A stretch of DNA of 64,000 nucleotides from Carallia brachiata (lineage: Eukaryota > Streptophyta > Magnoliopsida > Malpighiales > Rhizophoraceae): the NCBI GenBank assembly GCA_021464245.1, contig JADCRB010000048.1, forward strand, positions 1,046,783 through 1,110,782, read 5' to 3'. Under the pieces are notes generated by a model, which was not told the origin of the DNA, did not search any database, and saw only the letters and a list, made by a program, of their open reading frames with translations. Shown one piece after another: positions 38,509-50,800 of this stretch. Made by a program: the position numbers and the translations under genes. Numbering within the stretch: position 1 is the stretch's first letter; each line of letters starts with the position of its first letter.

Positions 38509-40108
38509 TGTAACTATCTTCTGCAGCCGCTGCCGCTGCCGCTGCCAAATCTTGAATGAGAAGATCTCAGAAGGCCTAAAAAGTTAAAAAGGAGCTTTAG
38601 CTGTAACAACTAACAAGGAGTCGCATTGCATTTCACTACTAATACAAATTCATTTTTAGAAACTGAGCACAGATTCCGTATATTTGCCGTCTGACACATT
38701 ATCCGATTGGAATGAGAGGAGATTTTTTTAAATCACAATACTTTTTTTTTTCAACTAAAGAAGTTAAAGAATTCTATTTTTTTACTTTTTCATTATAAAC
38801 AATTTAACAGTTGTTTCAAAAAATAAAAATATCCAAACATGCTCTAAAATATATTTTCACGTACATATTTCGTTAAATTTTTCTTATTTTTCTTAGAAAT
38901 AAAAAGCAAAAACTCCAAAATTTTGTTTCCAAATTTGCGTAGAAAAATATAAGATTTTTACATCTTATGTGTTCAAGAGAGAATGAAACAATAGCAAAAT
39001 ATGTACTAATACGTATTTGACTATTTCTTATATTGTCTCAAAATTATAGATATAACAATTTAATTAATTTCTATCCAAAAATGGACTTATATGGAAATAA
39101 AAATTAAAGTTCCGAATTTGTTTGAAAACTCAAAAAGGGTCTAGAACTTAATTGCAAAAATTATTAAAAGTTTAAGACTTTCTGGTTATCCCAATTACAA
39201 TCAGAATAATGGACCACAGTGATAGTTAGTGAGAATGTGAAGCACAGACACCTATATCTGTGTCAAATACATGTGTCAAATAAACATTTGTTGGACACTC
39301 TTCAAATATGTATCTGACACTTTAAAATGTTTTTAAAGAAAAAAATAAAAAATTCTTTTGCATGTGTATGACATCTTAAATTTGCGTATTAAACATATCT
39401 AATATATGTGGTGAATACTTTTAATATTTGTATTAATTATTTTTTAATTAATATATCAAATATATATTAGACATATATAAAATTAATTTTTATTTCATTA
39501 TGAAAATGTTAATAAATAATTTGTTAAACAGAGTTCTTTTTGACTAAGGTCTTCTTTTTGAATTGTATTATTTTGGAATATCAGCGTTTGAAAATGACAT
39601 GCTTGAAGTAGAAAGATTGAATGAAATTGAAATTGACTAGTGAAATGCATTTGTATTTCTAACTATGATTGTTTAATGTAATAGTCTTCTAATATTACTA
39701 AAATTAAAGAAGATGTAATCTACCTAATGTGAGGGTGTTTTAATATTTTTAAAATTAAGCAAGTGTTGTCATATTAGTTTATTTTGCCTTCAAAAATTAT
39801 TGAGAATCATCAAATTTTATATTAATTTTGAAAATATAACAATACATATAGATATATGTGAATTATTTATATCATATCAAAATTTCACAAAAAGTAAAGA
39901 GGAAAGAGTGCTTATTATCACATTGGACATATGATTTTGAGGAGTGAGCCCAAGCCCAAAGATATATGGACAAGGTGACACAACATTGATATTTGCTTGA
40001 GCAAATAGGCCCACAAACACCTTGCATTTTCATTTTCATTTCTAAAATATTAATATGTTATTATTTATGTGTAGTTCCACAATCTCACTGAAACTCATCA
40101 TCAGCGGA
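38509..40108. other. Intergenic region between pectin acetylesterase and NPF genes
   Basis: The proximal part (38509-38750) is likely 5' UTR and promoter of the pectin acetylesterase. The rest (38750-40000) is very AT-rich, and I see no gene or clear repeat in it. The last bases before 40109 belong to the 3' UTR of the NPF gene. Confidence 0.6.
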
Positions 40109-43100
40109 TTAGCCTACAGTTTCTATGTGATTGCCCACGTGGTCAGTGCTGTCCCCTGCTGCTGCTGTCCCTGTCATCATGCTCATCTCCCAATTGTTGT
40201 TGGCAGTGGTGGTGGTGGTGGTGTTATTGTCATTGCCGCCATTGTTCTCTTCCTTTGCGGGAAGCATTCCATCTAATTCTAATATAGAATTATTAGTTGG
40301 AGGAGGATCGCGATTGTACTCCGTGTTATCTGGGGGTTTGTATTTGTACCATGAGGCCCAGTACAGATAATTTGCAAAATTGAGGCAGCTCAGGATGGCT
40401 AGGAACCAGTAGAAGAGATGCAAATTGGTTTCGTTCACAGTTTCCCCTTCTAACCATCCTTTTTTGCTCGGAGTGATCTTTCCGGTGATCCCATTTATGA
40501 TATTAACTAAAACTGTACTCAGGAAGTAACCCAACGACAGCGACAGCCATGTAAAGGATGTGGAGAGCGACTTCATGCCTGCCGGTGCTTCCCTGTAGAA
40601 AAACTCCAGTAGTCCCACCAGCGTGAACATGTCTGCTATTCCGAAGATTCCATACTGAAAGGAAAGCCAAAACAGGCTTATGGGGTGATGTGGATCTGTT
40701 CTTAACCGGTTCCTTCTTTTAACCTCAATTACCCCTGCTATTGCCATTGAAATGACCGACAAGACTAGCCCGATCCCCACACGCTGTAGCTGTGTGATGC
40801 CTGAGGGATGTCCAGTGATCTTTCGAGCAAACGGAACAAAAAGGAATTCGTAGATGGGAATCAGTATGATCATAAACACTAGCGGAATTGCCGGGACAGA
40901 TGGCGCCGGAACCTGGAAATTCCCTAGGTATAGGTTCATCTTGCTTCCTTGTTGCACCGAGAAGGTTTGCAGCTGTGCTAAGCATGTATTCATGATGATG
41001 GTGCTGAGTAGTATGGGCATCATTCTCGTTAGGATCTTCACTTCTTCCACTTGGGTCACGCTGCATACTTTCCCTGCTGCTTCTTCCCGCTTCAATTCGT
41101 CTTTGTCGTCGTGAGTGCTGATAGTAATAATAGCAGCTTTGTCTAGGAATCTGCAGGCTCAACACATATTAATTAAGTTAATTAAGTAAAATAATAAAGA
41201 GAAAAATATAAATATTCTTATGTAATTGTCTTTTTCAGAAAGAAATCAAATATCCCACTTCAAGTAATTGTCTTTGTACATATAATTAACATATACATAT
41301 ACATACACTGATGATACACACACAATCACGCACGAATGCACAAACATGCACACACACACACAAAGACACACACACACACACACATATGTGTATATGAATT
41401 AGTATGCATGGTGTGGCTACTCCTGTTTCGTTCAGCTGACCATTGAGTGTGAAATTAATCAATTAATTTGTGTCTGCATATGCATTCTGCATCAATTAAT
41501 GTGTGTCTTTTTAACAAATTGAAAGTTTAAAGTAGCGATAGAAAGCGGCAGCAGTAGTGGTAGTAGCTACCTGAACTGGTTGGTATGTGCTATCTTTTCC
41601 CTGGCAAAGACTGCTTCTTTGTCGCTCATCTCGTATAGTTGGTCAACATTTTCTGACAGTGGTAATCGCCGATTTTAACTGCCAATACGATGACCTGAGA
41701 AAGGCATGCAATACGCGCGCGGTATTACTTACTATTTCTTGTGTTTTGAGAGAGGGGGAGAGAGAGAAAGGGCGTGAGTGTGTGTGTACATGTGTCTGTA
41801 GTACTGTGTTTGTATTTGTGCATGGTTGTTGTGCATTAATTAATTAAATTAATTAATTCGTGGATGAATAAACCAATACATGTATATTATTGACATACTC
41901 GCCAGATCCTTAAGAGAGGGCTCTGTCCAGGTTGTCTGAGGCGGTAGAAAGGCTTTCCAAAGGCAAGAACAACCAGTCCCACAAAGGTAGCAACAGTGGA
42001 TATGAGAAACCCCTTGTACCAGCCTCTGTAAATACTAACCCAGACCACGACTGTGACTCCCAGGGTTCCCCCAATTACCACCACAAGTGTGCTCCAATTG
42101 AAGTAGCTGGCCAGTGCCTTGGCTTCTTTTGGATCCTTCTCGTCAAATTGGTCCGCACCAAGTGATGGCAGGGCTCCCCTGACTCCCCCTGAACCCAAAG
42201 CTAACAGGTACAGCGAGAAGTAGAGCATAACTGCTATGGGGCCCTCCACACAACCTGGCCTTCCGCAACTTGGATGCAGGCTCTTGGAATGAGCTTGAAT
42301 TGTCATCAACATCAAAGCCTGCAAAAGAATTATTATTGGTCCATACCCATCAATTAATCCTGTCATCCAAATCAGATCAACTTACTAATTATAATAATTA
42401 TCTTACCTGAATTACATATTCAATTTAATCGAATGATGGGGTAAACATTATTCGTGATCTTAATTACTGCGTTGACGTTGACTCTCGAGTGAATGGAACA
42501 CACTAGCTGATTAGCATATATAAGATTGCCGATGGGCTACAATTAGCAAAGCAGGCAGTTGCTACGTGCATATATTCCTAGTTTTGACTTGGCTTGGCTT
42601 TGACTTTTGCTTTTAACTTTGAAATAAAGATGTTTTGATGTAGAAATTAATTTCTAGTTTTGACATGGTTTGGTGTAATATTGCGGGCAATGCTTGTTTA
42701 TGTTTGTATGTTTTTACGTATACGTGCATCAAGTAAACACACTTAGTGTCTACACAATAGGACAAAACAGAATTCTTTTGATATTATATCTTCACTTTGT
42801 AACTAATTGTTTCAATAAAACTCAAATTAATATCTTTCGAGGAAAAAAAAAAAAGAAGATGACAGACAGAAAGAAAGACTGATATTAAACTTCTTTGTGT
42901 CATACACACATTATTTAAGTTGATCAATTAAAGATAAAATTGACTTAATTCTCACCAGAATTTCAAGTACTCCGAAGATTAAGATGGTATAATATCTGTT
43001 TAAGTAAGCATCGGAAATGAAGGCACCAACGATGGAAAGCAAGAAGGCTGAACCCATTAAGTTTGTAAGGGTGTTGGAAGACGAAGAGACGTCAAAGTGC

Positions 43101-43370
43101 ATCACAAAAATGAAGTACAGGACCAAGCTAGCCATGTTTGCTATGAAACCCATGTTCTCAAGTGCCATCAAGGCTGTAACCAACAATTACAAAACTTTAA
43201 TTTAAAACGGGCAAACAAATTGGTCATCACATGTAATGTAAACCAGTATGTCTTCACAAATTAGTACGTAAATTAGTATGTAATTAATTGATTAGTTTGT
43301 TACCAAAGGCAAACGAGCAAGCTCTAAATCCGCCTAATTTTCCCTTGTTGGATCCGCTTTTTGACTCCAT
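40109..43370 (-). CDS. NRT1/PTR family transporter, NPF4 subfamily
   Basis: Five exons: 43370-43304, 43173-42956, 42318-41899, 41694-41571 and 41150-40109, all GT-AG, giving about 623 residues. The start MESKSGSNKGKLGGFRA is typical of NPF4 members. Conserved blocks include ALENMGFIANMASLVLYF, GSGGVRGALPSLGADQFD, FLDKAAI, TQVEEVKILTRMMPI, QGSKMNLYLGNFQVPAPSVP, FWLSFQYGIFGIADMFTLVG and YLYWASWYKYKPP. The protein is a 12-helix proton-coupled transporter of the plasma membrane. NPF4 members move nitrate and hormones such as ABA and gibberellin; the substrate here is not readable. Exon 4 needs one extra base near 41671-41676, where GTTAAAATCGG should supply Lys-Asn-Arg. The C-terminal tail of about 60 residues is low complexity. 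A 5' coding exon upstream of 43370 cannot be excluded, because an acceptor-like CACAG lies at about 43393. Confidence 0.9.
41341..41392. repeat. (AC)n microsatellite in NPF intron
   Basis: Two adjoining runs of CA dinucleotides, interrupted once by AAAG, within the intron between the exons at 41571 and 41150. Confidence 0.9.
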
Positions 43371-45227
43371 GTCTGCCTTCGCATCGCCCTGTGTCCGCAC
43401 AACACAAATTACATAAATAGTAATTGGCTAAAACGAACTCACAAATGGGATTAAAGGCTAATATTGCACGCTTGTGGGGATAGTAGGTAGATGACGATCG
43501 AGAGAGATGACTTGCCATGGTGAAACGGTGGCTATAGGTTTGTAGAATGCCTTCTGCTTCTAGTTAAATAATTAAGCTAGACTACTGTATTACTCCTTGA
43601 TTGTAACAGAGAAGGGAATCAGGCCGTTTCAGCATTATTGGACTTTGGACTTTTAACATTAATCTGATCAAGCGGAGCTGAGAATTGAGAAGCTATATAT
43701 ATATACACGCGCGCGCGAGTTTTAACGATTGACGATGGTGGCTAGCTTTCGGCAACAACGACATGGCCCTTGTATCTATGCTAACTTAGTACGGTTACTT
43801 TGTAATGTTCGGCCACATAACGGTATTAGCTAGATTTCCACGATATGACAAATTCTTGCTGTCCATTGTCCTTCTCTCTATTCAGGAGATGGGACCAAAG
43901 ATCATACGACAATTATCTTTAAAAAATTTGGATACTTCCGTCTTAATTGGAATCTTTCTTATATAAACATCAGCATTCCTAGCTCCGCTAATTAAAGACT
44001 TCTAGCTTCCGACAGACAACCATCCAAAGTTTGCTCGTCTAAATGAGAAAGACGTCATGAAATGCATACATATACGGTACAACAAACCTTATTATAAAAT
44101 TAATTTGATACACCGTGCATGTTTGGCCGGCTTCCTATGTATATATATCGCAAACATACAGATCGCAAACGATAAATTCCTTAACTCGCTTGTTCCATAA
44201 CTACTGGATTTATATAAATTGGCATCAAAATCGTTGTCTTGCTTGCGAACTGACCTAGCAATCGTCGCGCATATTCTTATCGATAACTGCTGGAATAATC
44301 AATTTGCGATCAAAACTTATTCATTTATTTGCCCACTAGCAGCCATGACCTAGCAATCGTTGCGCGTTAATTACAAGCGTAGGTGCCTGCGTGTTGAAAT
44401 GGAATTACTACAAGCACTATTACTGCTGGCTGCACGAGTCATCAGAACCCACAACTCTTTTTTGGCCATCAATCTCAAAACTCAAAAAAGAATGAAGAAG
44501 TAACACTGACTAATCATGTTGGAGTTGGAGAGCATATATTCTTCGAAAAGTCAGCCACCTGTGTTCTTTATTAATTTCTGCTGCCTAGGTCACCATGTCT
44601 TTCAGACTTTCAGTTTTCTGTTATGGCATCTTTTAATTCAAGTCTCCTTTTAGGGAACCTAGTGAACCAAGTGCTATCAGTAATAGGAAGACCCCAAAAA
44701 AAAAAAAAAAAAAAGAGGTACCGTTCACAAATATACACAATATATACAATTAATTATAGTTGTCATGTCTTTTAATACATAATAATACCATTAATGGTGT
44801 GGTCTAGCTTATAAAAGCATTTGATTCTAAGTAAAAGATCTTAGATTCGAGTATTATCAGACTCAATATTAAGATTATGACCAATTAATACAGTTAAACT
44901 TAGATCTCCCTACACTACTGGAAAGAGGTGTTTATTTATTTATTTATGCTTTTGTACCAAAAGTTGCTTTCATTTTGGGGAATGAAAAAATTAAAATTGA
45001 AAAGTAAACATAACCTTTTAATTGGTTGGCTACTCTATGTAGGCTATCAATGAAAGAAAAGGCTTCTAGAGTGGAAATGAAATGTAGATGATTATTGAAG
45101 ATGTTAGAAAATAGATTACTGATTACACGAGAGACTTAGCTTAGAAAGTATGCGAGGATCCTTACGCAGCTGAAAGCTTGAAATATGTTGAAATTGAGAA
45201 GCAACCCCTTTATAGCGGTTTCTTTGT

Positions 45228-45279
<52 letters not shown>

Positions 45280-45934
45280 TAACTTAAATAAAGGTACTTT
45301 TGACTGCCAGCCCTCGTACCCCTGAACCAGGTAGCGTGATCCGATGAACTTGGTTTTCTGTTTAGACCTATAATGTCCATGAACTTGGTTTGTAAACATG
45401 GTGGCGTTCGCTATAGCGTCTTTTTTAGGAATATAAGCACTTCTGCCTAAAAAAGGGGGGAAAAAAAAAAGGCGTGCAGTCCACGAGCACAGTCCATCTA
45501 AGACGCTGAATTGTGCATTTCATATATAACCATCAAGGATCCCAACTCCACCGCTTTCAAATTTTTTTCTTTGGTTTTGGATGAGTAATAGGATGGAAGA
45601 GGGTGTTTCTCAAGCCAGCTGCTCATCATATAGTCTACAGCCAATAATACTAACTTATTATTCGTTGGCTATACCTAGCTTCTTCGGTACAGAAAATAAT
45701 CAGAGAGAACGAACAAAGAATGCAAAGCAAAAGTACCATTTGAATTAGAAAGGTAACCAAAATTTTTTTATGAACTCCTATTTTTCTTTTGCTTGTTTTG
45801 TTTTGTTTTGTTCTGTTCTTTTGTTTTTGAGATTTATCAAATGCTAGTTTAAAATTGCAAAGATCAGCAAATTTTAACACTGGATTACCAAGTTAACCTT
45901 TCTTTTTATATTTATAGTTTATTAATAAAGTCGC
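43371..45934. other. NPF promoter and intergenic region
   Basis: Upstream region of the NPF gene with short TATA-like AT tracts (for example TATATATATA near 43694). A tRNA-like segment at about 44798-44870 has A-box-like TGGTCTAGCTTAT and B-box-like AGATTCGAGTATT and is probably a SINE fragment. An A-run lies at 44695-44714 and a (GT)n(AT)n microsatellite at 45228-45274. No protein gene recognised. Confidence 0.5.
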
Positions 45935-46702
45935 ACACGAAGCATCTTATTAAACTCGGCTCAGTCTGGCCGGTTGGACCGATGACCCAGACACTGGATC
46001 GGACCGATTCGCGTGAACGGTAACCGAGTCATTTGAATAATAAAAAAAATTTTTTTTTTCACTTTTTACTCTACAAACAGTAAAAATAATATTTTTTTAA
46101 TGATAAACAGTAGTCAAACAGTAAAAAATTATAATTTTTTCACTTTTTACTGTATAAACAATAAAAATAATATTTTTTTAATCATAAACATTGTTCAAAC
46201 AGTAAAAATTATAATTTTTTTTTATTTTTTACTGTTTGAACAATAATATTTATATAATATTTACACACTAAAATTTATTTTTTTTAACTTTTTACTTTAC
46301 GAATGATAAAAATAATATTTTTATAATACTAATCAATATTCTACAATATTTTTTTTTGTACAATTTAATAATTTTTTACTTTTTATAATTTATTTTTCTG
46401 TATTAAATAATTTAACATTATTCATATATCAAATAATATGTTACAATTGACTTTAAAAAATAATTTTTTAAAAATTTTTATCAAAATTTTAATTACTATA
46501 AACTACTTTTTAATTTGTGAAAATGTAATTATTGTACTAAATTGTACAAAAAATTTATCTATATTATTTGATATATTCATTTTCTTAAGAATTAATGACT
46601 CATTGGTTGAACCAATGACCCACTGGTTAAACCAATGACCCACTAGCTCAGTCACCTGACTAAGTTAGTGTCCGAGCCAGTTTTAATAACTATGACACGA
46701 AG
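45935..46702. mobile_element. Non-autonomous hAT-like DNA transposon with perfect 8-bp target site duplication
   Basis: ACACGAAG flanks the element exactly on both sides (45935-45942 and 46695-46702). The element itself is 752 bp (45943-46694). Its ends are imperfect inverted repeats: CATCTTATTAAACTCGGCTC on the left, and on the right, read on the opposite strand, CATAGTTATTAAAACTGGCT. Subterminal GGTTGGACCGATGACCC and GGTTGAACCAATGACCC motifs repeat inside. The 8-bp duplication is the hallmark of hAT elements. There is no transposase reading frame. Confidence 0.85.
46050..46300. repeat. 81-bp tandem repeat inside the hAT-like element
   Basis: Units beginning CACTTTTTACT start at 46060 and 46141, with a more diverged third copy from about 46222. 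Each contains AGTAAAAATAATATTTTTTTAAT-like sequence (AAAAATAATATTTTTTTAAT) followed by a short spacer with CAAACAGTAAAAA. Confidence 0.75.
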
Positions 46703-47878
46703 AACGCACAGTAAGCGAGCAAAAAATAGTGGAGATTTACAAACGATATTCTGTAATTCCATCAGCGTCACAATGTGATTCGTAAGGTTTTTATGCAAGG
46801 AAGGCACGTTCATGCATTGCATTCCTACCTTCTTACTTCATTTGCTTTTCTGCACCATATGAACTAGCAGCACAACGAGAGCGAAATCCCTTTTCACTAT
46901 GATGTCCAATCTCCTACCATACCATTACCAAGAAGGGGTGACAAATGCAGTTATGCAGACTTCAAATGCAGCATCGGAAACCAAAAATCAATGTATCTGA
47001 AACTAGTTCATATATTCAGAACGATACCCCACAACAACGCTGGCATGCATGACAAAGCAGCACAAACTATCGGTGCAAACATAAAGTAAAATTCAATCTC
47101 AAACCCTCTTTCGATTGACGAAACACGAAGAGAAGCTTGCAAAATAAACAAACAGTACAGGAGGTAGCCTTCCTCTCTATGCGGTACAAATGTCAACACG
47201 GAATAATTACAAGCCAGCTTGCAAGATTTCCGCTGATTGTAACCATAAATTAATGGACTCGATAGGAATACTCAGGATGAAAACATATCCAAAACTCAAT
47301 TCACACAGATGTTAAGTTGCAAACGCAACAATTAACATTAAAGAGGAGATGACACATCTTGGCAAAAATTTTGCTAGTATGAAGGCTAAAATTCTACTCA
47401 ACAAAGCAGACGACAACAAAGATGGACACAACAACAGATAAACAGCCAGTAATGATATAACCAATGAAGCCTGCAATCAGTGACAAAAACACTTGAAGCC
47501 TGAAGAAAAGAGGAACCAGAGACTTAATGCACTCTGAGCACTCAACAACAGTATCAGCAAAATGGTTATCCATACAAGGCTTCTCCAAAGAAGATACTGC
47601 TAAAATTCTACATCTAAAAAACAGTTATCAAAAAAGGATGGACATACCTGGATAAACAGTCACTAATGATATAACCAATGAAGCCTAAGATCAGCGACTA
47701 CAGTGCTTGAACCTAAAGAAAATAGGTCGAGGACTAGCAATCTCCAGTAAATGACACCAATATTGGTAAGGTGACTATGCATATGAAGACTCTCCCAAGA
47801 AGAAACAACATATATTATTCATCTTGGTTTTTTAAGGACACTCTTGCTCACTAGATTACTGCAATTTCTATTCTTGCG
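46703..47878. other. Intergenic region and 3' UTR of the LAZ1-like gene
   Basis: No gene is recognised. Two related stretches (about 47400-47480 and 47640-47720) share phrases such as ACAGCCAGTAATGATATAACCAATGAAGCCT and its variant, a local duplication downstream of the LAZ1-like stop codon. The 3' UTR probably occupies the last few hundred bases. Confidence 0.5.
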
Positions 47879-50800
47879 TCACCTAGTTGCACTTTCATGT
47901 GCAGCTGGAACTTTTGTAGGGTAACTAGAGAAGTCCATATCAATAAGGGACATGTCATACGGCATAGATGAATAATCTGAAGCATCAACTAGTAAGGAAG
48001 AGTTCATCACGTCAGAATGTGCAGAAACAGGGACTGTGACAGTATTATTGGGAGTGCTTGTACCAGAAGAAGGGTGACTGGAGAGCTGAATCTCATCCAT
48101 CTTGTTCCCAAACACATGCCTGTTTCTTCTAACAGCATCCATCTCCTGGCCAGTAGGCACAAAGGTACGTGCACGATACTTTCTTGTTCCTTCATCTCCA
48201 TCATTGTTGTAGAGCACATAATCATGGTAAGTTGGTGCGAACTGCAAGTTGTAAATAATCATCTCAGAAGGTCATGCAATGTCAAGAAAAGCCAAACAAA
48301 TTCTGAAAGAACCCACATGGAGTTACAAGTACATGTTAGGTGCACCTGGTGAACAGTATCATGATAGAAGTCATTTAACTTCAAAGCATGCGCCAGGCTG
48401 CCTGTCAAACCACAAGACCCACCAATGTTTGCACCAGCATATTCTTTGTATGGAAATGCATACAAATGACCAACAGCAGCAGCAAGCATCTCAACACATA
48501 TGATAAAGTCTTGAAATAAAGCAGCTTCTTCTGCATCCTTTATGAATCCAGACTTTGCAGCAAGAAAGACCAGAACTCCCTTAAAAAGAAAAAAAAAAAA
48601 AGGAAGAAAACAAGAGAAAGTGTTCAAGTTTGAAACCCTAACCATAATCGTATGATACAGGGATTTTATCAAATGCTTCATTATATTGATGTTATTAAAA
48701 CAAGGCAAAGAAAAGAAAAGAAAAATATTACCTCTTAAAACACAATAATAAGTTCAAAAGTATGGATAATGGTATGAAAGTGCAATTTCTCAAAAAGCTG
48801 CTTTTAAATGAAGGCATGAAAGTGCATTGGCTAATGGTTATAAAAAAAGCGCGAATGAGGAATAACTTGTGAAGTGCAAAATTTACAAATGGACATGGAA
48901 CCTAACGAGCAAATATCCAGTTTCCGGTTTAAGTACAATGATAGTGCCCACTTCGGTGGCAGCCAGGCATATACACCTAGACATCCACGCAACAATCCAG
49001 CGAACAACACCGATACTTTACAACTAGTCCGCATAACACATTTGAGTTGATCGCTCACTTAAGGCGCAATAGACAGAATTGGGATAAGCTGGCTGTTACT
49101 TTCTCTCACCACATAGAGGTATAAAGAAAGGAAAAAAAGAATATACAAGGGAATACTAAACTGCAAGAAAAGAACACAGGAAATAGATGAAGATGAGAAA
49201 AGAGAGCCTCAATGAGGAGAGCAAAAGCAATTATGTGCTTCTGGTCATCATGTAAGGGTATGTATAATCCATAAGCAGGAGCAGATAGTGCATGCAATAA
49301 AATGCGCACAGGCAATCTGAAGTTTGAGTGAGGATGCTGACATTTGGAATTTACCTGCCAGTAAGTCAAGAAAACGACAGATTTGATAATGACAAACTTC
49401 GGAACTGGATTGAAGGGCTGAAGCAGATCTTTGCATGCCACATAAAACAGTACCAAAGCATAAAGAGCCATTGTGTATGAGAATGTATAGATAATAGTAA
49501 GATACAGATATGCTTGATTGGGGCTGAAATTTCCATCTTTATATTTCCCTTTGGCATAAAGTATAAGTGTAACAGCAACTAAGATGGGCTTCAAAATCAC
49601 AAACTGCAGACATCCCTGCTTGCACCTCCGTATAAAGCGCCTGCATTTTACCCACAAGAAAGCCAAAAATGTAAATATGGTACCAGCATATACGACACAC
49701 AAAACATTATCACATTTTTCAAAGTTCAACCAGAAATTCTCGAGAACTATAACAAGTACTCTTTAAACCAACAAAAGTTTGCTATGCTAAAGCAGGAGAA
49801 GGCAGGAAAAAAATAAAGGGATAACATAACGATGACTGGTAAATGATATCAACAATTAGTGAATTGCCATATTACAGAAAAAAATTTTCATACCAATGTA
49901 GACAAAATGATTTATGCACACACAAACACCATAAACAACAAGAAACTCACCCATCAAGGGGTATTGGAGGGATGCAACATGTCATCAAGCACAATGATGG
50001 TTTCAGAACACGTCCATTTAAACTTAACACAACTGCTCCAGGCCCACCAACCCAAGCCAGGCATAATGACAAGAAATTGTAAATCACCCAAGCTTCATAG
50101 CTGAGACAGTTAACGAAATGTTAGGATATAATTGTTCTGGCATGTAGCAGAAAGAATTTGTATTTCTAGTTAAAAACATACTTTTTTCCTAAGCGGAATA
50201 TCTTCTTGCTACTTAAAAACCTTGCAGATGCCATACAGCGAGTAGTTCATTTATCATGAGGTCATAATTCGATAGATCAGACTTTAATCTTAAAATTTCT
50301 TGGATTAACTGGGAAGCCTGCTGGGCTTTAAATGTCCCACTGCTATCTATTTTACAATTCTTAGGGTTTAGTTTAGCTTACATATGGAACACAAGAAAAC
50401 AAAATAAACTAAAAATATTGAAGCAGCAAGCAAACAGTAGTCGATATGTACAGTACACTGATTTGAGACGGGCATCTAGTTCATCTACTTAAAGATTTTT
50501 TTAAAATTTTTTATAGGTTACTTCTACAGAAATATCATGGCTAAATCAAACTTCAATGTAAGTGCTACGATCAAATATCGTTTGCACATTCTACAATTGA
50601 TCAAGCAAGGTTAAACCTGCAAACAACAGTCAAAATTAGGTTTAGATATGGTTCTACTTACATTTCTCTTAAGGAATTGAAATAGATAGAACTCTTTGGC
50701 AGAATTAGCGACAAGAAAGACATTAATGCATAAATCTGTCAAGGGAAAAAGAAAATCATACTTCAGTGAAGTAAACAACAGATAGTATAGCCTTCCACAG

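Noticed and set aside
40131..40370. Plus-strand hydrophobic reading frames opposite the NPF and LAZ1 genes
   Set aside because: They are antisense shadows of well-supported minus-strand exons.
43394..43518. Upstream coding exon of the NPF gene starting MASHLSRSS
   Set aside because: No donor joins it in frame to the exon at 43370, and the residues do not resemble NPF N-termini.
44798..44870. tRNA gene
   Set aside because: A- and B-box-like motifs occur, but the stems do not pair as in a true tRNA.
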